DNA of 64,000 nucleotides from Sphingomonas phyllosphaerae (GCA_036946405.1 JAQIJC010000001.1:1743001-1807000), one strand, 5' to 3'. Shown: positions 36,140-49,285, counted from the stretch's first letter. Notes: generated from the letters alone by a model not told the origin. Numbers and translations: made by a program.

Positions 36140-37027
36140 ATGAGGCTCCCCGATTTTGAGGCCTGGGCGATCTTCGCCGCTGTGGCCGAGCACCGGTCGT
36201 TCAGCGGCGCGGCAGATGCGATCGGGTTGAGCAAGGCGACGGTGTCCAAGGCGGTGTCGCGGCTGGAAGCGCATTTGGGGGTGTCGCTGTTCCATCGCAC
36301 CTCGCGGCGACTGGCGCTGACCGAGGCCGGCGCGCCACTCGCCGACCATGCCGCGCGGATCGTCGCCGAGGCGCAGGCCGCCGAGGAAGCGGCGCGGATC
36401 GGCGCGAGCGTGCCGAGCGGGCGGGTGCGGCTGGCCGCGCCGATGACCTTCGGAGTCAAGAACGTCGCCCCGCTGATCGCCGACTTCCTGCGCGAACATC
36501 CGCAGATCGAGATCGAGCTGCAACTCTCCGATGCGCGGGTCGATATCGTCGCGGAAGGGTTCGACGTGGCGTTGCGGATCGCGGATCTGCCCGACAGTTC
36601 GCTGCGCGCCCGGCGCTTGTGCTCGATCGCTGCGCATCTGATCGCTGCGCCGTCCTATCTTGCCGAGCATGGCATGCCCACTCATGCGGCGCAGCTCGGA
36701 GAGCACCGGCTGCTCGGTTATACCAACATCACCGGCCCGTGGCGTTTCCGCGGGCCCGAGGGCGCAGAGGTGTCGGTGCGCGCTGCCGGGCCGCTGGCGG
36801 CGAACAGTGGCGAGGCATTGGTGCCCGCGCTCGAGGCCGGGCTCGGGATCGCTCGTCTGCCGCGTTTCATCGTCGCCGACGCGTTGGCGGCAGGGCGGGT
36901 GGTGGAGATCCTGCCCGAATGGGCACCCGCGCCGATCGGGCTGCACCTGCTGACCCCGCCCAGCGCGTTGCGCCCGGCGCGCGTCGACGCGCTGATCGAC
37001 TTTCTCACCGCCCGACTGCGCGATTGA
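36140..37027 (+). CDS. LysR-type transcriptional regulator
   Basis: 295 aa. N-terminal winged helix FEAWAIFAAVAEHRSFSGAADAIGLSKATVSKAVSRLEAHLG, followed by a periplasmic-binding-like effector domain (VRLAAPMTFGVKNVAPLIADFLREHPQIEIEL). Resembles the group that controls oxidoreductase or pirin genes in response to electrophiles. Divergent from pirin-wrbA, hence a likely local regulator; effector unknown. Confidence 0.92.
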   Translation: MRLPDFEAWAIFAAVAEHRSFSGAADAIGLSKATVSKAVSRLEAHLGVSLFHRTSRRLALTEAGAPLADHAARIVAEAQAAEEAARIGASVPSGRVRLAAPMTFGVKNVAPLIADFLREHPQIEIELQLSDARVDIVAEGFDVALRIADLPDSSLRARRLCSIAAHLIAAPSYLAEHGMPTHAAQLGEHRLLGYTNITGPWRFRGPEGAEVSVRAAGPLAANSGEALVPALEAGLGIARLPRFIVADALAAGRVVEILPEWAPAPIGLHLLTPPSALRPARVDALIDFLTARLRD

Positions 37028-37069
37028 ACCGTTCCGCCTGTCAGCGCTTTTCCCGCTGAGGAGAAGCAG

Positions 37070-37411
37070 ATGGCCGACGATCACGACACGATTTCGAAGG
37101 ACTTCGCCGAAGCGGTCAACATGGCGCCCGCCGAGCTGGAGAAGTTCCTCGACACCGATGACAGCAAGCGGGTCGGCTGGAAGGGCGATGGCAAGGGCTC
37201 GGGCGAGAGCGTCGGGCACGAATCGGGGCGGCGGATCGTCGCCATCAAACGCAAGAAGAAGGCCGATCTGACCGACGACGATTATGCGCACATGAAGAAG
37301 GTGGTCGGCTATGTTCACCGGCATCTTGCGCAGGGTGGCCCGGCGAAAGACAAGAAGGAGTCCGACTGGCGCTACTCGCTCATGAACTGGGGGCACGACC
37401 CGCTGAAGTGA
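37070..37411 (+). CDS. DUF3140 domain protein
   Basis: 113 aa charged soluble protein: NMAPAELEKFLDTDDSKRVGWKGDGKGSGESVGHESGRRIVAIKRKKKADLTDDDYAHMKKVVGYVHRHLAQ, ending YSLMNWGHDPLK, which is the DUF3140 pattern. Possibly DNA-binding, activity not known. GAGGAG lies upstream. Its 3' end overlaps the convergent membrane-protein gene by 32 bases. Confidence 0.85.
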   Translation: MADDHDTISKDFAEAVNMAPAELEKFLDTDDSKRVGWKGDGKGSGESVGHESGRRIVAIKRKKKADLTDDDYAHMKKVVGYVHRHLAQGGPAKDKKESDWRYSLMNWGHDPLK

Positions 37412-38540
37412 AGCGCGCGCGGAACTCGCGCAGCACCAGCACCAGCGCGGCGCTCATCGCAAACGCGCCGACCAGTGCGCCCCCGGTCAGGTGGATGAGG
37501 AAGGTGAGATAGGACAGCAGCGAGCCGAGTTGCACCAGCACCGCGATCCGCACGGTCCGCTGCGTCGGACACACGAAGGCGTAGGCGAACGCCAGCAGGT
37601 CGGCGGTGAAGAAGTATCGGTTGTGCATCTTCGGCAGCAGGTACGGCAGCAGCACCGCCCCGGTCAGCGCGACCAGCAGCAGATCGACCGGCGTCTCCAG
37701 ATGCCGCCGCGCGTGCCATGCCGTCCAGACGACCGCGCCGGCGGCGGCGAGCAATCCGACGATCACGCCGGCCTCATAGGGGATCGTGACCAGCGCGCGC
37801 AGGATCTGCCAAACGTTCGGCACCGATCGCGCGAGATCGCGGAAGTAATGTCCCTGCGCCAGATAGATCGTGGCGAGATCGAGGGCAGGGCGTCCGGCCA
37901 GCCACGCCGGCACCATCGCCGCGACATACACCAGCGGCGGGATCGCGATCGTCCATAGCGGCGCGCGTCGCGACCATAGCATCGTCAGGACCAGCGGAGC
38001 GATGAACACGCCTTGCAGCTTGAAGGCGATCGCCAGCCCGACCGCGGCCATCCCCGCCACGGCCCGCCCGCGCATGAACGCAGCGACCGCGAGCAGCACG
38101 CACCCGCCGTGCAACGCGTCCGACTGGCCCCAGATCGGGCCGTTGCCGATCACGGTCGGAAGCAGCAGCACCAGCGACGCGCCGCTGGTCGCTGCGCGCG
38201 CCGGCACGCACGTCCGCAGCATCATGCGCATCGCCACCGCCATGAAGACGGTGGCGAGGATCGACAGCAGCTTGACGACTCCGACCGGCCCCAGCGCCGC
38301 CTCGGCATTCGAGGTGAGCGCCAGCAGGTACAGATAGGGCGGCGTATATTCGGAAAAATTGTCCGCCAGCGCGGCGAAGCGCCCGTGTTCGACCAGATAT
38401 CTTGTCCACCCGATCAGATGCACGCGCATGTCGCCGCTGACGAACGGTACGCTCAACAGATAGAGCAGCGCGGCGGCGGCGAGCAGGAGGTAACGGTCGC
38501 GGTCGCGCAACGTGCGCGCCCGGGCCAGAGCGTCGATCAT
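37380..38540 (-). CDS. Polytopic membrane protein, GT-C/GT87-like mannosyltransferase
   Basis: 386 aa with around nine hydrophobic segments. The loop after the first segment, VSGDMRVHLIGWTRYLVEHGRFAALADNFSEYTPPYLYLLAL, has the acidic/aromatic pattern of polyprenol-phosphate-mannose-dependent transferases, and the later GPIWGQSDALHGGCVLLAVAAFM and KLQGVFIAPLVL are typical of this group. Probable role in glycan or glycolipid assembly. The acceptor is unknown. Confidence 0.7.
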   Translation of the reverse strand: MIDALARARTLRDRDRYLLLAAAALLYLLSVPFVSGDMRVHLIGWTRYLVEHGRFAALADNFSEYTPPYLYLLALTSNAEAALGPVGVVKLLSILATVFMAVAMRMMLRTCVPARAATSGASLVLLLPTVIGNGPIWGQSDALHGGCVLLAVAAFMRGRAVAGMAAVGLAIAFKLQGVFIAPLVLTMLWSRRAPLWTIAIPPLVYVAAMVPAWLAGRPALDLATIYLAQGHYFRDLARSVPNVWQILRALVTIPYEAGVIVGLLAAAGAVVWTAWHARRHLETPVDLLLVALTGAVLLPYLLPKMHNRYFFTADLLAFAYAFVCPTQRTVRIAVLVQLGSLLSYLTFLIHLTGGALVGAFAMSAALVLVLREFRARFTSAGRAPSS

Positions 38541-38624
38541 GCCGTATCCTGATGATTCAGGTGAAGGGCGTGCCCTTAACCGCTAGGCACGGAACGGCAA
38601 GCCGCTTGCTCCCCGAGGTGGCGA

Positions 38625-38653
38625 TTGACCGATGGGGTGAGCGTGCGTATAGC
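38625..38653 (+). promoter_or_regulatory. Sigma-70-type promoter of the str operon
   Basis: TTGACC at 38625-38630 and TATAGC at 38648-38653, exactly 17 bases apart. It lies about 165 bases upstream of rpsL, leaving a long leader that contains a small CGCCGC-CCAA-GCGGCG hairpin near 38730-38745. No other -35/-10 pair as good was seen in the 279-base gap. Confidence 0.65.
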
Positions 38654-38819
38654 GCGCCGGTCCGGGAGGAGGCGACTCCGCCGGGCAGCTTGAACATTGC
38701 TGGATGCATCAAGGGCCATCCGGTCGCCGCCCAAGCGGCGGCGCCGCGGTCCCTTTTCGTATTCCAAGTCTTGTTTTAGGGCTCCAGCAAAGTAACCTAT
38801 CGGAAAGGTGAAGGCTTCA

Positions 38820-39191
38820 ATGCCGACGATCAACCAGCTGGTCCGCAAGGGCCGCGACCCGCAGAAGGCCAAGAGCAAGGTCCCTGCGATGGAGCAGAAC
38901 CCGCAGAAGCGCGGCGTCTGCACCCGTGTCTATACCACGACCCCGAAGAAGCCGAACTCGGCTTTGCGCAAGGTGGCCAAGGTTCGCCTGACCAACCAGC
39001 GCGAAGTCATCAGCTACATTCCGGGTGAAGGCCACAACCTGCAGGAGCACTCGGTGGTGCTGATCCGCGGCGGCCGTGTGCGCGACCTTCCGGGTGTGCG
39101 CTACCATGTGCTGCGCGGCGTGCTCGACACGCAGGGCGTCAAGGACCGCAAGCAGTCGCGGTCGAAGTACGGTGCGAAGCGGCCGAAGTAA
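38820..39191 (+). CDS. rpsL: 30S ribosomal protein S12
   Basis: 123 aa, decoding-centre protein. Lys43 in [13 protein letters not shown] is the wild-type, streptomycin-sensitive residue; Asp89 in [12 protein letters not shown] is the site of beta-methylthiolation in relatives. First gene of the str operon. ATG at 38820 with GGAAAGG upstream; the longer frame from 38808 is not conserved. Confidence 0.98.
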   Translation: MPTINQLVRKGRDPQKAKSKVPAMEQNPQKRGVCTRVYTTTPKKPNSALRKVAKVRLTNQREVISYIPGEGHNLQEHSVVLIRGGRVRDLPGVRYHVLRGVLDTQGVKDRKQSRSKYGAKRPK

Positions 39192-39233
39192 GCCGCTCCC
39201 GTATTCTCACCAGCTGATTGAAAGGTATTCAAC

Positions 39234-39704
39234 ATGGCGCGTCGTCGTCGTCCCGAGAAGCGGGAAATCCTGCCTGATCCCGTGTATGGGGATGAGGTTC
39301 TGTCCAAGTTCATGAATTCGGTGATGCTCGACGGCAAGAAGTCGGTCGCCGAAGGCATCGTCTATTCGGCGATGAACACCGTCGAGACGCGCGCCAAGCG
39401 CGAGCCGATCGGCGTGTTCCACGATGCGCTGAACAACATCAAGCCGGGCATCGAGGTCCGCAGCCGCCGCGTCGGCGGTGCGACCTATCAGGTCCCCGTC
39501 GAGGTTCGCCCCGAGCGCGCGCAGGCACTGGCGATCCGCTGGCTGATCACGGCCGCGCGTGCGCGCAGCGAGAACACGATGTCGGCGCGTCTGTCGGGCG
39601 AGCTGCTCGATGCCTCGAACAACCGCGGCAACGCGGTGAAGAAGCGCGAGGACACGCACCGCATGGCGGAAGCGAACCGCGCCTTCTCGCATTATCGCTG
39701 GTAA
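39234..39704 (+). CDS. rpsG: 30S ribosomal protein S7
   Basis: 156 aa, head-domain assembly protein binding the 3' major domain of 16S rRNA. Recognised from [28 protein letters not shown] and the conserved [25 protein letters not shown]. 42 bases after rpsL in the str operon. Confidence 0.98.
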   Translation: MARRRRPEKREILPDPVYGDEVLSKFMNSVMLDGKKSVAEGIVYSAMNTVETRAKREPIGVFHDALNNIKPGIEVRSRRVGGATYQVPVEVRPERAQALAIRWLITAARARSENTMSARLSGELLDASNNRGNAVKKREDTHRMAEANRAFSHYRW

Positions 39705-39741
39705 GCTACTATATCGGCGAACGAGGCAGGTGTGAGCGGAC

Positions 39742-39999
39742 ATGGCGACCCAACCCGACATTGATCCGCTCAACCTGCGTGAACAACTGGCGCGCATCGA
39801 CAAGCTGCGCGCCGAAACCGAGAAGACGCTGGCCGAGGTGAGCAAGGTGGTCGCTGAAACCGCCAAAGCCTCGGCCGATACCGCGAAGGTGTCGATCGAC
39901 ACGCGCGTCGTGTCCTACGCCACCGTCTTTCAGGGCTTGATCGCCGTCGCCGGCCTGCTGGGCGCGGGGGCGGCGATCGCCAAATTGTTCTTCCCCTGA
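39742..39999 (+). CDS. Small coiled-coil membrane protein inserted in the str operon
   Basis: 85 aa. Residues 12-55 form a likely coiled coil ([35 protein letters not shown]...), followed by one C-terminal membrane helix ([26 protein letters not shown]), so it looks like a tail-anchored protein facing the cytoplasm. It sits between rpsG and fusA, where no gene is normally found. No family recognised. Codon use resembles its neighbours and the frame is well placed, which favours a real gene; start at ATG 39742, with ACGAGGCAGG about 15 bases before. Confidence 0.65.
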   Translation: MATQPDIDPLNLREQLARIDKLRAETEKTLAEVSKVVAETAKASADTAKVSIDTRVVSYATVFQGLIAVAGLLGAGAAIAKLFFP

Positions 40000-40046
40000 C
40001 GCGCCCCGGCGTCATTCATCGCACTCACGCCCAAGGAAGCCCGATC

Positions 40047-42140
<2,094 letters not shown>

Positions 42141-42146
42141 GGCGCA

Positions 42147-42242
42147 CGGGAGCAGGGCGACCTGCTCCCGAGACGCCGCAGGCCGGCCGACGGGTCGGCC
42201 ATGCCGATCCCGTCCGACGACGCAGGATTCATTCCTGCGTCG
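42147..42242. other. Cluster of three hairpins between fusA and tuf
   Basis: CGGGAGCAGG-GCGA-CCTGCTCCCG (42147-42170, ten pairs), GGCCGAC-GG-GTCGGCC (42185-42200) and CGACGCAGGA-TTCAT-TCCTGCGTCG (42218-42242, ten pairs). They precede the tuf promoter and may protect or terminate the fusA transcript, although no T run follows. Confidence 0.75.
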
Positions 42243-42264
42243 GCTCGCAAGAGCGGGGCAGGGT

Positions 42265-42293
42265 TTGCACAACGGTTAAACAGCCGCTATGGG
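42265..42293 (+). promoter_or_regulatory. Putative tuf promoter
   Basis: TTGCAC at 42265-42270 and TATGGG at 42288-42293 with a 17-base spacer, about 57 bases upstream of the tuf ATG. Separate tuf transcription from within the str operon is common. Confidence 0.55.
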
Positions 42294-42349
42294 GCCGCGT
42301 TCTGGCGCGGCTCCGTTCGCGAAGACGAATCCAAGAAGGTAGGGAAACA

Positions 42350-43546
<1,197 letters not shown>

Positions 43547-43581
43547 GGACGCCGGACCGCGCCGAGCGGTCCGTCGCAAAA

Positions 43582-43626
43582 GCAGCCGCCCGGCGTGCCG
43601 AAAGGTGCGTCGGGCGGTTGCCTTTT
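43582..43626 (+). terminator. Terminator after tuf
   Basis: Stem GCAGCCGCCCGGCG / CGTCGGGCGGTTGC (two wobble or mismatch positions) with a 12-base loop, followed by CTTTTAA. It separates the str operon from the S10 operon. The rest of the gap to rpsJ (43627-43759) has no promoter that I could identify with confidence. Confidence 0.7.
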
Positions 43627-43759
43627 AATGAGGGCGGCATTAATGCCGCCGCTTCGGTTTTCGTTCGAGAACAGCAAGAGGTGCCCCCGATTCGTCGGGC
43701 CGGGTGATCCGGCAGGTCGGGCAGGGCAGGCATCCCGCTCTTTCGCATTGGTAGGGACT

Positions 43760-44068
43760 ATGGACAGCAACATCCGCATCCGCTTGAAGGCGTTCGATCA
43801 TCGCGTGCTCGATCAGGCGACGGGCGACATCGCCGATACCGCGCGCCGCACCGGCGCGCTCATCCGTGGTCCCATTCCGCTCCCGACCCGTATCGAGAAG
43901 TTCACGGTCAACCGTGGGCCGCACATCGACAAGAAGTCGCGTGAGCAGTTCGAGGTCCGCACCTACAAGCGGATGCTCGACATCGTACAGCCGACCCCGC
44001 AGACCGTCGACGCGCTGATGAAGCTCGATCTGGCGGCCGGTGTTGACGTCGAGATCAAGCTGGCGTAA
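43760..44068 (+). CDS. rpsJ: 30S ribosomal protein S10
   Basis: 102 aa; also the NusE antitermination factor. [21 protein letters not shown] and [29 protein letters not shown] are the conserved parts. The ATG at 43760 gives the standard length; the in-frame extension to 43595 lies in the terminator region. Heads the S10 operon but is followed by an unusual 297-base gap. Confidence 0.98.
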   Translation: MDSNIRIRLKAFDHRVLDQATGDIADTARRTGALIRGPIPLPTRIEKFTVNRGPHIDKKSREQFEVRTYKRMLDIVQPTPQTVDALMKLDLAAGVDVEIKLA

Positions 44069-44078
44069 TCGGCCCGCT

Positions 44079-44116
44079 CCCGCGGTTGACCTCGCGTCCC
44101 GCGGGTTTGTCTTTTC
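44079..44116 (+). terminator. Possible attenuator between rpsJ and rplC
   Basis: CCCGCGG / CCGCGGG stem (seven pairs, 13-base loop) followed by GTTTGTCTTTT, eleven bases after the rpsJ stop. A weak intrinsic terminator or attenuator inside the S10 operon. Confidence 0.45.
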
Positions 44117-44316
44117 GTGGCGTATCGCACGAAACGGACGAGCGCACCGCCTGAGCGGACGCTTTGACGACCATGAGATACCGCCGGTCGCTTTCGGGTG
44201 ACCGGGTCCAGCGTCTCCCGTCTGCTCTCCCGTCGTGGAGAGCGCCCAGCCCGGGACGGGGGCACGCTTCGCTATTCCGGGCCGGACTGATCCGCGGCGC
44301 AAGCCGTGGGTCGCAA

Positions 44317-44343
44317 GCACCCTGGGGATGGGCTTCAGGGTGC
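44317..44343 (+). other. Hairpin in the rplC leader
   Basis: GCACCCTG / CAGGGTGC, eight perfect pairs with an 11-base loop, ending seven bases before the rplC Shine-Dalgarno sequence (AAGGAGCAAGGG). In a 297-base untranslated gap with no gene. Could be a translational control element for the rest of the S10 operon. Confidence 0.45.
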
Positions 44344-44365
44344 CTCTGTCAAGGAGCAAGGGATC

Positions 44366-45097
44366 ATGCGTACTGGCGTGATCGCGAAGAAAATGGGGAT
44401 GACCCGCCTGTTCCAGGACGACGGCCGCCACGTGCCGGTCACCGTCCTGCAGATCGAGGCGCTTCAGGTCGTCGCCCGTCGCGAAAATGACCGGGACGGC
44501 TACACCGCCGTCCAGCTTGGTGCAGGTGTCGCCAAGGCCAAGAACGTTGCCAAGCCGCAGCGCGGCCACTTCGGCAAGGCCGAGGTCGAGCCGAAGGCGA
44601 TCGTCCACGAATTCCGCGTGAGCGAAGAGAACCTCCTCGACGTCGGGGCCGAACTGTCGGCCGATCACTATGTCGCCGGCCAGCTGGTCGACATCCAGGG
44701 TCGCACGCAGGGCAAGGGCTTCGCCGGCGCCATGAAGCGCTGGAACTTCGGCGGTCTGCGCGCCACGCACGGCGTGTCGGTCAGCCATCGTTCGCATGGT
44801 TCGACGGGTAACCGTCAGGATCCGGGTCGCGTCTTCAAGAACAAGAAGATGGCCGGCCATATGGGCGACAAGAACCGTACGCAGCAGAACCTCGAGATCG
44901 TCGGCACCGACGTCGAGCGTGGCCTGATCTTCGTGAAGGGTTCGGTCCCCGGCTCGAAGGGCGGCTGGCTGTTCGTCAAGGACGCCGTCAAGCAGGCCCG
45001 TCATGAGAGCGCGCCGTTCCCGGCGTCGATCAAGGCGGCCAACAACAATGTTTCCGCAGACCCTGCTCCGGCAGCTGCCGAGAGCCAGGAGGGCTAA
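44366..45097 (+). CDS. rplC: 50S ribosomal protein L3
   Basis: 243 aa, about 30 residues longer than E. coli L3 because of an Ala-rich tail ([18 protein letters not shown]). The tip that approaches the peptidyl-transferase centre is [23 protein letters not shown], including the Gln that is methylated in E. coli. AAGGAG upstream of ATG 44366. Confidence 0.97.
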   Translation: MRTGVIAKKMGMTRLFQDDGRHVPVTVLQIEALQVVARRENDRDGYTAVQLGAGVAKAKNVAKPQRGHFGKAEVEPKAIVHEFRVSEENLLDVGAELSADHYVAGQLVDIQGRTQGKGFAGAMKRWNFGGLRATHGVSVSHRSHGSTGNRQDPGRVFKNKKMAGHMGDKNRTQQNLEIVGTDVERGLIFVKGSVPGSKGGWLFVKDAVKQARHESAPFPASIKAANNNVSADPAPAAAESQEG

Positions 45098-45100
45098 GAA

Positions 45101-45715
45101 GTGAAGGTCAAGATTTCTTCCTTCGCCGGCACCGATACGGGCGAAGTCGAGCTCAACGACGAGGTCTTCGGCCTCGATCCGCGCGCCGACATCCTGCACC
45201 GCGTCGTGACCTGGCAGCTCGAGAAGCGTCGCGCCACCGCGCGCGGCACCCGCGAGCGTTCGGATGTCGCGCGGTCGGGCAAGAAGCTCGGTCGTCAGAA
45301 GGGCGGCGGCGTCGCCCGTCACGGCGATCGTCGTGCTCCGGTGTTCATCGGCGGCGGTAAGGCGCACGGCGCCCGCGTCCGCGATTTCAACCCGGGCCTG
45401 AACAAGAAGATCCGCGCGCTGGGTCTGAAGATGGCGCTCAGCAGCCACGCCAAGGCGGGGTCGCTGATCGTCCTGGAGGGCTTCGAGGTCGCCAAGACCA
45501 AGGAGCTGAAGGGGCATTTCGCGGGGCTCAACACGGGCAAGCGCACGCTGGTGATCGACGGCGAGGCGGGCGAAGGCTTCCGCGCCGGTCGCAACCTTCC
45601 GGGTGTGGACCTGCTCCCCGCCGTGGGCGCCAACGTCTACGACATCATCAAGGCTGACACGCTGGTGCTGACGCGCGCGGCGGTCGAGAAGCTGGAGGCG
45701 CGCTTCAATGGCTAA
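45101..45715 (+). CDS. rplD: 50S ribosomal protein L4
   Basis: 204 aa; extends a loop into the exit tunnel ([43 protein letters not shown]). GTG start three bases after rplC; ends overlapping rplW by eight bases. In E. coli it represses the S10 operon through a leader upstream of rpsJ. Confidence 0.97.
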   Translation: MKVKISSFAGTDTGEVELNDEVFGLDPRADILHRVVTWQLEKRRATARGTRERSDVARSGKKLGRQKGGGVARHGDRRAPVFIGGGKAHGARVRDFNPGLNKKIRALGLKMALSSHAKAGSLIVLEGFEVAKTKELKGHFAGLNTGKRTLVIDGEAGEGFRAGRNLPGVDLLPAVGANVYDIIKADTLVLTRAAVEKLEARFNG

Positions 45716-46022
45716 GCCGGCAAAGGCGATCGACAACCGTCATTATGACGTGATTGTCGCGCCGCACATCACCGAGAAGGCGACCCTGCTCTCCGAGCAG
45801 AACGCGGTGGTCTTCAAGGTCGCCAACAAGGCGACCAAGCCCGAGATCAAGGCGGCCGTGGAAGCGCTGTTCGACGTCAGCGTCGTCAGCGTCAACACGA
45901 TCGTCCAGAAGGGCAAGACCAAGCGTTGGAAGGGTGCGCCCTACCAGCGGTCCGACATGAAGAAGGCGATCGTCACGCTCCGCGAGGGGCAGTCGATCGA
46001 CGTTACCGAGGGGGCCAAGTAA
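45708..46022 (+). CDS. rplW: 50S ribosomal protein L23
   Basis: 104 aa, tunnel-exit protein and docking site for SRP and trigger factor. [34 protein letters not shown] and GKTKRWKG are the family core. Eight-base overlap with rplD. Confidence 0.97.
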   Translation: MAKPAKAIDNRHYDVIVAPHITEKATLLSEQNAVVFKVANKATKPEIKAAVEALFDVSVVSVNTIVQKGKTKRWKGAPYQRSDMKKAIVTLREGQSIDVTEGAK

Positions 46023-46023
46023 G

Positions 46024-46857
46024 ATGGCACTCAAGCATTATAACCCGACCTCGCCGGCGCAGCGCGGCCTGATCCTCGTCGACAAGTCGTCGCTGTGGAA
46101 GGGCAAGCCCGTCAAGGCGCTGACCGAAGGCAAGCGCAAGACTGGCGGCCGCAACAACAAGGGCCACGTGACCTCGCGCGGCATCGCGGGCGGCCACAAG
46201 CAGCGTTACCGCTTCATCGACTTCAAGCGTCGGAAGTGGGACGTCGACGGCACCGTCGAGCGGCTGGAATATGACCCCAACCGCACCGCGTTCATCGCGC
46301 TGATCTCCTATCCGGACGGCGAGCAGGCGTATATCATCGCGCCGCAGCGTCTGGCGGTCGGCGACAAGGTCGTCGCGGGCAAGAAGACCGACGTGAAGCC
46401 GGGCAACGCGATGGAGCTGGGCCAGATGCCGGTCGGCACGATCGTCCACAACGTCGAGATGAAGCCCGGCAAGGGCGGTCAGATCGCGCGTTCGGCAGGC
46501 ACCTATGTGCAGGTCGTCGGTCGCGACCGCGGCATGGTCATCGTCCGCCTGAACTCGGGCGAGCAGCGCTACATCCATGGCGACTGCATGGCGACGGTCG
46601 GTGCGGTGTCGAACCCGGACAACCAGAACCAGAACCTCGGCAAGGCCGGTCGTTCGCGCTGGCTGGGCTCGCGCCCGTTGACGCGCGGCGTGGCGAAGAA
46701 CCCGGTCGACCACCCGCACGGCGGTGGTGAAGGCCGGACCTCGGGCGGTCGTCATCCGGTGACGCCGTGGGGCAAGCCGACCAAGGGTGCGCGCACGCGC
46801 CACAACAAGGCGACGGACAAGATGATCATCCGTAGCCGTCACGCGAGGAAGAAGTAA
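46024..46857 (+). CDS. rplB: 50S ribosomal protein L2
   Basis: 277 aa, needed for subunit joining and peptidyl-transferase assembly. [27 protein letters not shown] near the N terminus and the catalytic-centre region [30 protein letters not shown] near the C terminus. One base after rplW, and its stop shares a base with rpsS (TAATG). Confidence 0.98.
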   Translation: MALKHYNPTSPAQRGLILVDKSSLWKGKPVKALTEGKRKTGGRNNKGHVTSRGIAGGHKQRYRFIDFKRRKWDVDGTVERLEYDPNRTAFIALISYPDGEQAYIIAPQRLAVGDKVVAGKKTDVKPGNAMELGQMPVGTIVHNVEMKPGKGGQIARSAGTYVQVVGRDRGMVIVRLNSGEQRYIHGDCMATVGAVSNPDNQNQNLGKAGRSRWLGSRPLTRGVAKNPVDHPHGGGEGRTSGGRHPVTPWGKPTKGARTRHNKATDKMIIRSRHARKK

Positions 46858-47132
46858 TGGCGCGCTCCGTCTGGAAGGGCCCGTTCGTTGAACTGAGCCT
46901 GCTCAAGAAGGCCGAAGTCGCGCAGGATTCGGGCGGCCGCGCGCCGATCAAGACCTGGTCGCGTCGCTCCACCATCCTGCCGCAGTTCATCGGCCTGACC
47001 TTCACCGTCTATAACGGCCGCAAGTTCGTGCCGGTGACGGTGAACGAGGACATGGTCGGCATGAAGCTCGGCGAATTCGCGCCGACCCGGTATTTCCCCG
47101 GTCACGCGGCTGACAAGAAGGGCAAGCGCTGA
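46857..47132 (+). CDS. rpsS: 30S ribosomal protein S19
   Basis: 91 aa, head protein contacting S13 and the A-site finger. [48 protein letters not shown] and [14 protein letters not shown] are typical. Single-base overlaps at both ends. Confidence 0.98.
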   Translation: MARSVWKGPFVELSLLKKAEVAQDSGGRAPIKTWSRRSTILPQFIGLTFTVYNGRKFVPVTVNEDMVGMKLGEFAPTRYFPGHAADKKGKR

Positions 47133-47509
47133 TGAGCAAGCCTGCATCCCCCCGCAAGGTCGGCGAGAAGGAAGCCCTCTCGGTCGGCACGCAGATCCGT
47201 GGTTCGGCGCAGAAGCTGGGCCTGGTCGCCGCGCTGATCCGTGGCCGCTCGGCCGCCGATGCGATGAACATCCTCGCCTTCTCGAAGAAGTCGATGGCGG
47301 TTGACGCACGCAAGGTGCTGGCCTCAGCCATCGCCAATGCCGAGAACAACCACAACCTCGACGTCGACGCACTGGTCGTCGCCGAGGCGTCGGTCGGCAA
47401 GTCGATCACCATGAAGCGGTTCGCCACGCGCGGCCGCGGCAAGTCCACCCGCATCCTGAAGCCGTTCTCGCGGCTGCGGATCGTCGTGCGCGAGCAGGAA
47501 GAAGCCTAA
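47132..47509 (+). CDS. rplV: 50S ribosomal protein L22
   Basis: 125 aa with the beta-hairpin that lines the exit tunnel ([33 protein letters not shown]). N terminus about ten residues longer than E. coli L22. One-base overlaps with rpsS and rpsC. Confidence 0.97.
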   Translation: MSKPASPRKVGEKEALSVGTQIRGSAQKLGLVAALIRGRSAADAMNILAFSKKSMAVDARKVLASAIANAENNHNLDVDALVVAEASVGKSITMKRFATRGRGKSTRILKPFSRLRIVVREQEEA

Positions 47510-48216
47510 TGGGTCACAAGAGCAACCCGATCGGTCTGCGCCTGCAGATCAACCGCACCTGGGACAGCCGCTGGTTCGCCGAGGGCGCGGATTACAAGAA
47601 GCTGCTGCTGGAGGATCTGAAGATCCGCCAGTACATCCTGAAGACGCTGCCGCAGGCGGCGATCTCCAAGGTGGTGATCGACCGTCCGGCCAAGCTGTGC
47701 CGGATCTCGATCTTCGCGGCCCGCCCCGGTGTCATCATCGGCAAGAAGGGCTCGGACATCGAGAAGCTGCGCAAGACGCTCGGCGCGATGACCAGCTCGG
47801 ACGTGTCGCTGAACATCGTCGAAATCCGTAAGCCGGAAGTCGATGCCAAGCTCATCGCGCAGGGCATCGCCGACCAGCTCGAGCGTCGTATCGCGTTCCG
47901 CCGCGCCATGAAGCGCGCGGTGCAGTCCGCGATGCGGCTCGGCGCCGACGGCATCAAGGTCTATTGCGGTGGCCGTCTGGGCGGCGCGGAAATCGCGCGT
48001 TCGGAGAGCTATCGTGAAGGCCGCGTGCCGCTCCACACGCTGCGCGCCAACATCGATTACGCCCATGCCGAAGCGCACACCGCGTACGGCGTCTGCGGCG
48101 TGAAGGTGTGGGTGTTCAAGGGCGAGATCCTCGGTCACGACCCGTTCGCCACCGATCGTCTCATGATGGAGGCCCAGACCTCCGGCGTGCGCCCGGCGCG
48201 CGACGACCGTCGCTAA
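47509..48216 (+). CDS. rpsC: 30S ribosomal protein S3
   Basis: 235 aa, mRNA-entry protein. KH domain with [19 protein letters not shown], and the C-terminal half [53 protein letters not shown] is the conserved start. Confidence 0.98.
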   Translation: MGHKSNPIGLRLQINRTWDSRWFAEGADYKKLLLEDLKIRQYILKTLPQAAISKVVIDRPAKLCRISIFAARPGVIIGKKGSDIEKLRKTLGAMTSSDVSLNIVEIRKPEVDAKLIAQGIADQLERRIAFRRAMKRAVQSAMRLGADGIKVYCGGRLGGAEIARSESYREGRVPLHTLRANIDYAHAEAHTAYGVCGVKVWVFKGEILGHDPFATDRLMMEAQTSGVRPARDDRR

Positions 48217-48228
48217 GGATTAACGGAC

Positions 48229-48663
48229 ATGCTGCAACCGAAGCGCACCAAGTTCCGCAAGGCGTTCAAGGGCCGTATCCACGGCGACGCCAAGGGCGGT
48301 ACGTCGCTGAACTTCGGCTCCTATGGCCTCAAGGCGATGGAGCCGGACCGTATCACCGCGCGTCAGATCGAGGCGGCCCGCCGCGCGATCACGCGTCACA
48401 TCAAGCGCCAGGGGCGTCTGTGGATCCGCGTGTTCCCGGACGTGCCGGTGTCGAGCAAGCCCGCCGAAGTCCGCATGGGCTCGGGTAAGGGTTCGCCGGA
48501 ATTCTGGGCCGCGCGCGTCAAGCCGGGCCGGATCCTGTTCGAGCTCGACGGTGTCGAAGGGCCGCTGGCCGCGGAGGCGTTCGAGCGCGCCGCGATGAAG
48601 CTGCCGATCAAGACCAAGGTCGTGGCGCGCCTCGGCGACACCTCGCACCTGGGAGGCGAGTAA
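48229..48663 (+). CDS. rplP: 50S ribosomal protein L16
   Basis: 144 aa, near the A-site t[27 protein letters not shown] and the conserved [23 protein letters not shown]. Separated from rpsC by 12 bases and from rpmC by one. Confidence 0.97.
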   Translation: MLQPKRTKFRKAFKGRIHGDAKGGTSLNFGSYGLKAMEPDRITARQIEAARRAITRHIKRQGRLWIRVFPDVPVSSKPAEVRMGSGKGSPEFWAARVKPGRILFELDGVEGPLAAEAFERAAMKLPIKTKVVARLGDTSHLGGE

Positions 48664-48664
48664 G

Positions 48665-48871
48665 ATGGCGAACAAGACCGACTATAACGGGCAGAGCGAC
48701 GACCAGCTCGCCGAGAGCCTGGGCAACCTGAAGCGCGAGCAGTTCAACCTGCGCTTCCAGGCGGCGACCAGCCAGCTCGAGAAGCCGAGCCGCGTGCGTG
48801 AGGTCCGCAAGGACATCGCCCGCATCAAGACCCTTCAGACGCAGCGCAACGCTGCGGCTGCGGCCAAGTAA
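48665..48871 (+). CDS. rpmC: 50S ribosomal protein L29
   Basis: 68 aa, all-helical tunnel-exit protein: [47 protein letters not shown]. Standard size, eleven bases upstream of rpsQ. Confidence 0.96.
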   Translation: MANKTDYNGQSDDQLAESLGNLKREQFNLRFQAATSQLEKPSRVREVRKDIARIKTLQTQRNAAAAAK

Positions 48872-48882
48872 GAGGACGACAC

Positions 48883-49155
48883 ATGCCGAAGCGCGTGCTG
48901 ACCGGAGTGATCGTCTCCGACAAGGGCGAGAAGACGGTGGTCGTGAACGTGGAGCGCAAGGTCAAGCACCCGCTCTACGGCAAGATCATCCGCCGTTCGA
49001 AGAAGTATCACGCCCATGACGAGGCGAACGAGTATAAGGCTGGCGAGACGGTGCGCATCGAAGAGATCGCGCCGATGTCGAAGCTGAAGACCTGGAAGGT
49101 TCTGGACCGTGTGAACACGCACGTGGCCCCGGACCGGGTCGACGTCGACGCGTAA
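48883..49155 (+). CDS. rpsQ: 30S ribosomal protein S17
   Basis: 90 aa OB-fold assembly protein: [52 protein letters not shown]. Last gene of the S10 unit; a 226-base gap with a terminator follows. Confidence 0.97.
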   Translation: MPKRVLTGVIVSDKGEKTVVVNVERKVKHPLYGKIIRRSKKYHAHDEANEYKAGETVRIEEIAPMSKLKTWKVLDRVNTHVAPDRVDVDA

Positions 49156-49285
49156 GCGTCGGTGACCGAGTGCCTCGCACCGTTTCGTGCAGGGTCCGTC
49201 CGACCGGGCGGAGACCACATGAGCGGGCGGGGGACGACGTGGGATGGGGGGCTTGCCTTCCATCGGCGGAGCGGCTACCGGGCTG

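Noticed and set aside
37380-37411. Frameshift or misassembly where the DUF3140 gene and the membrane-protein gene overlap
   Set aside because: Both products keep full family-like ends, so a 32-base convergent overlap is the simpler reading.
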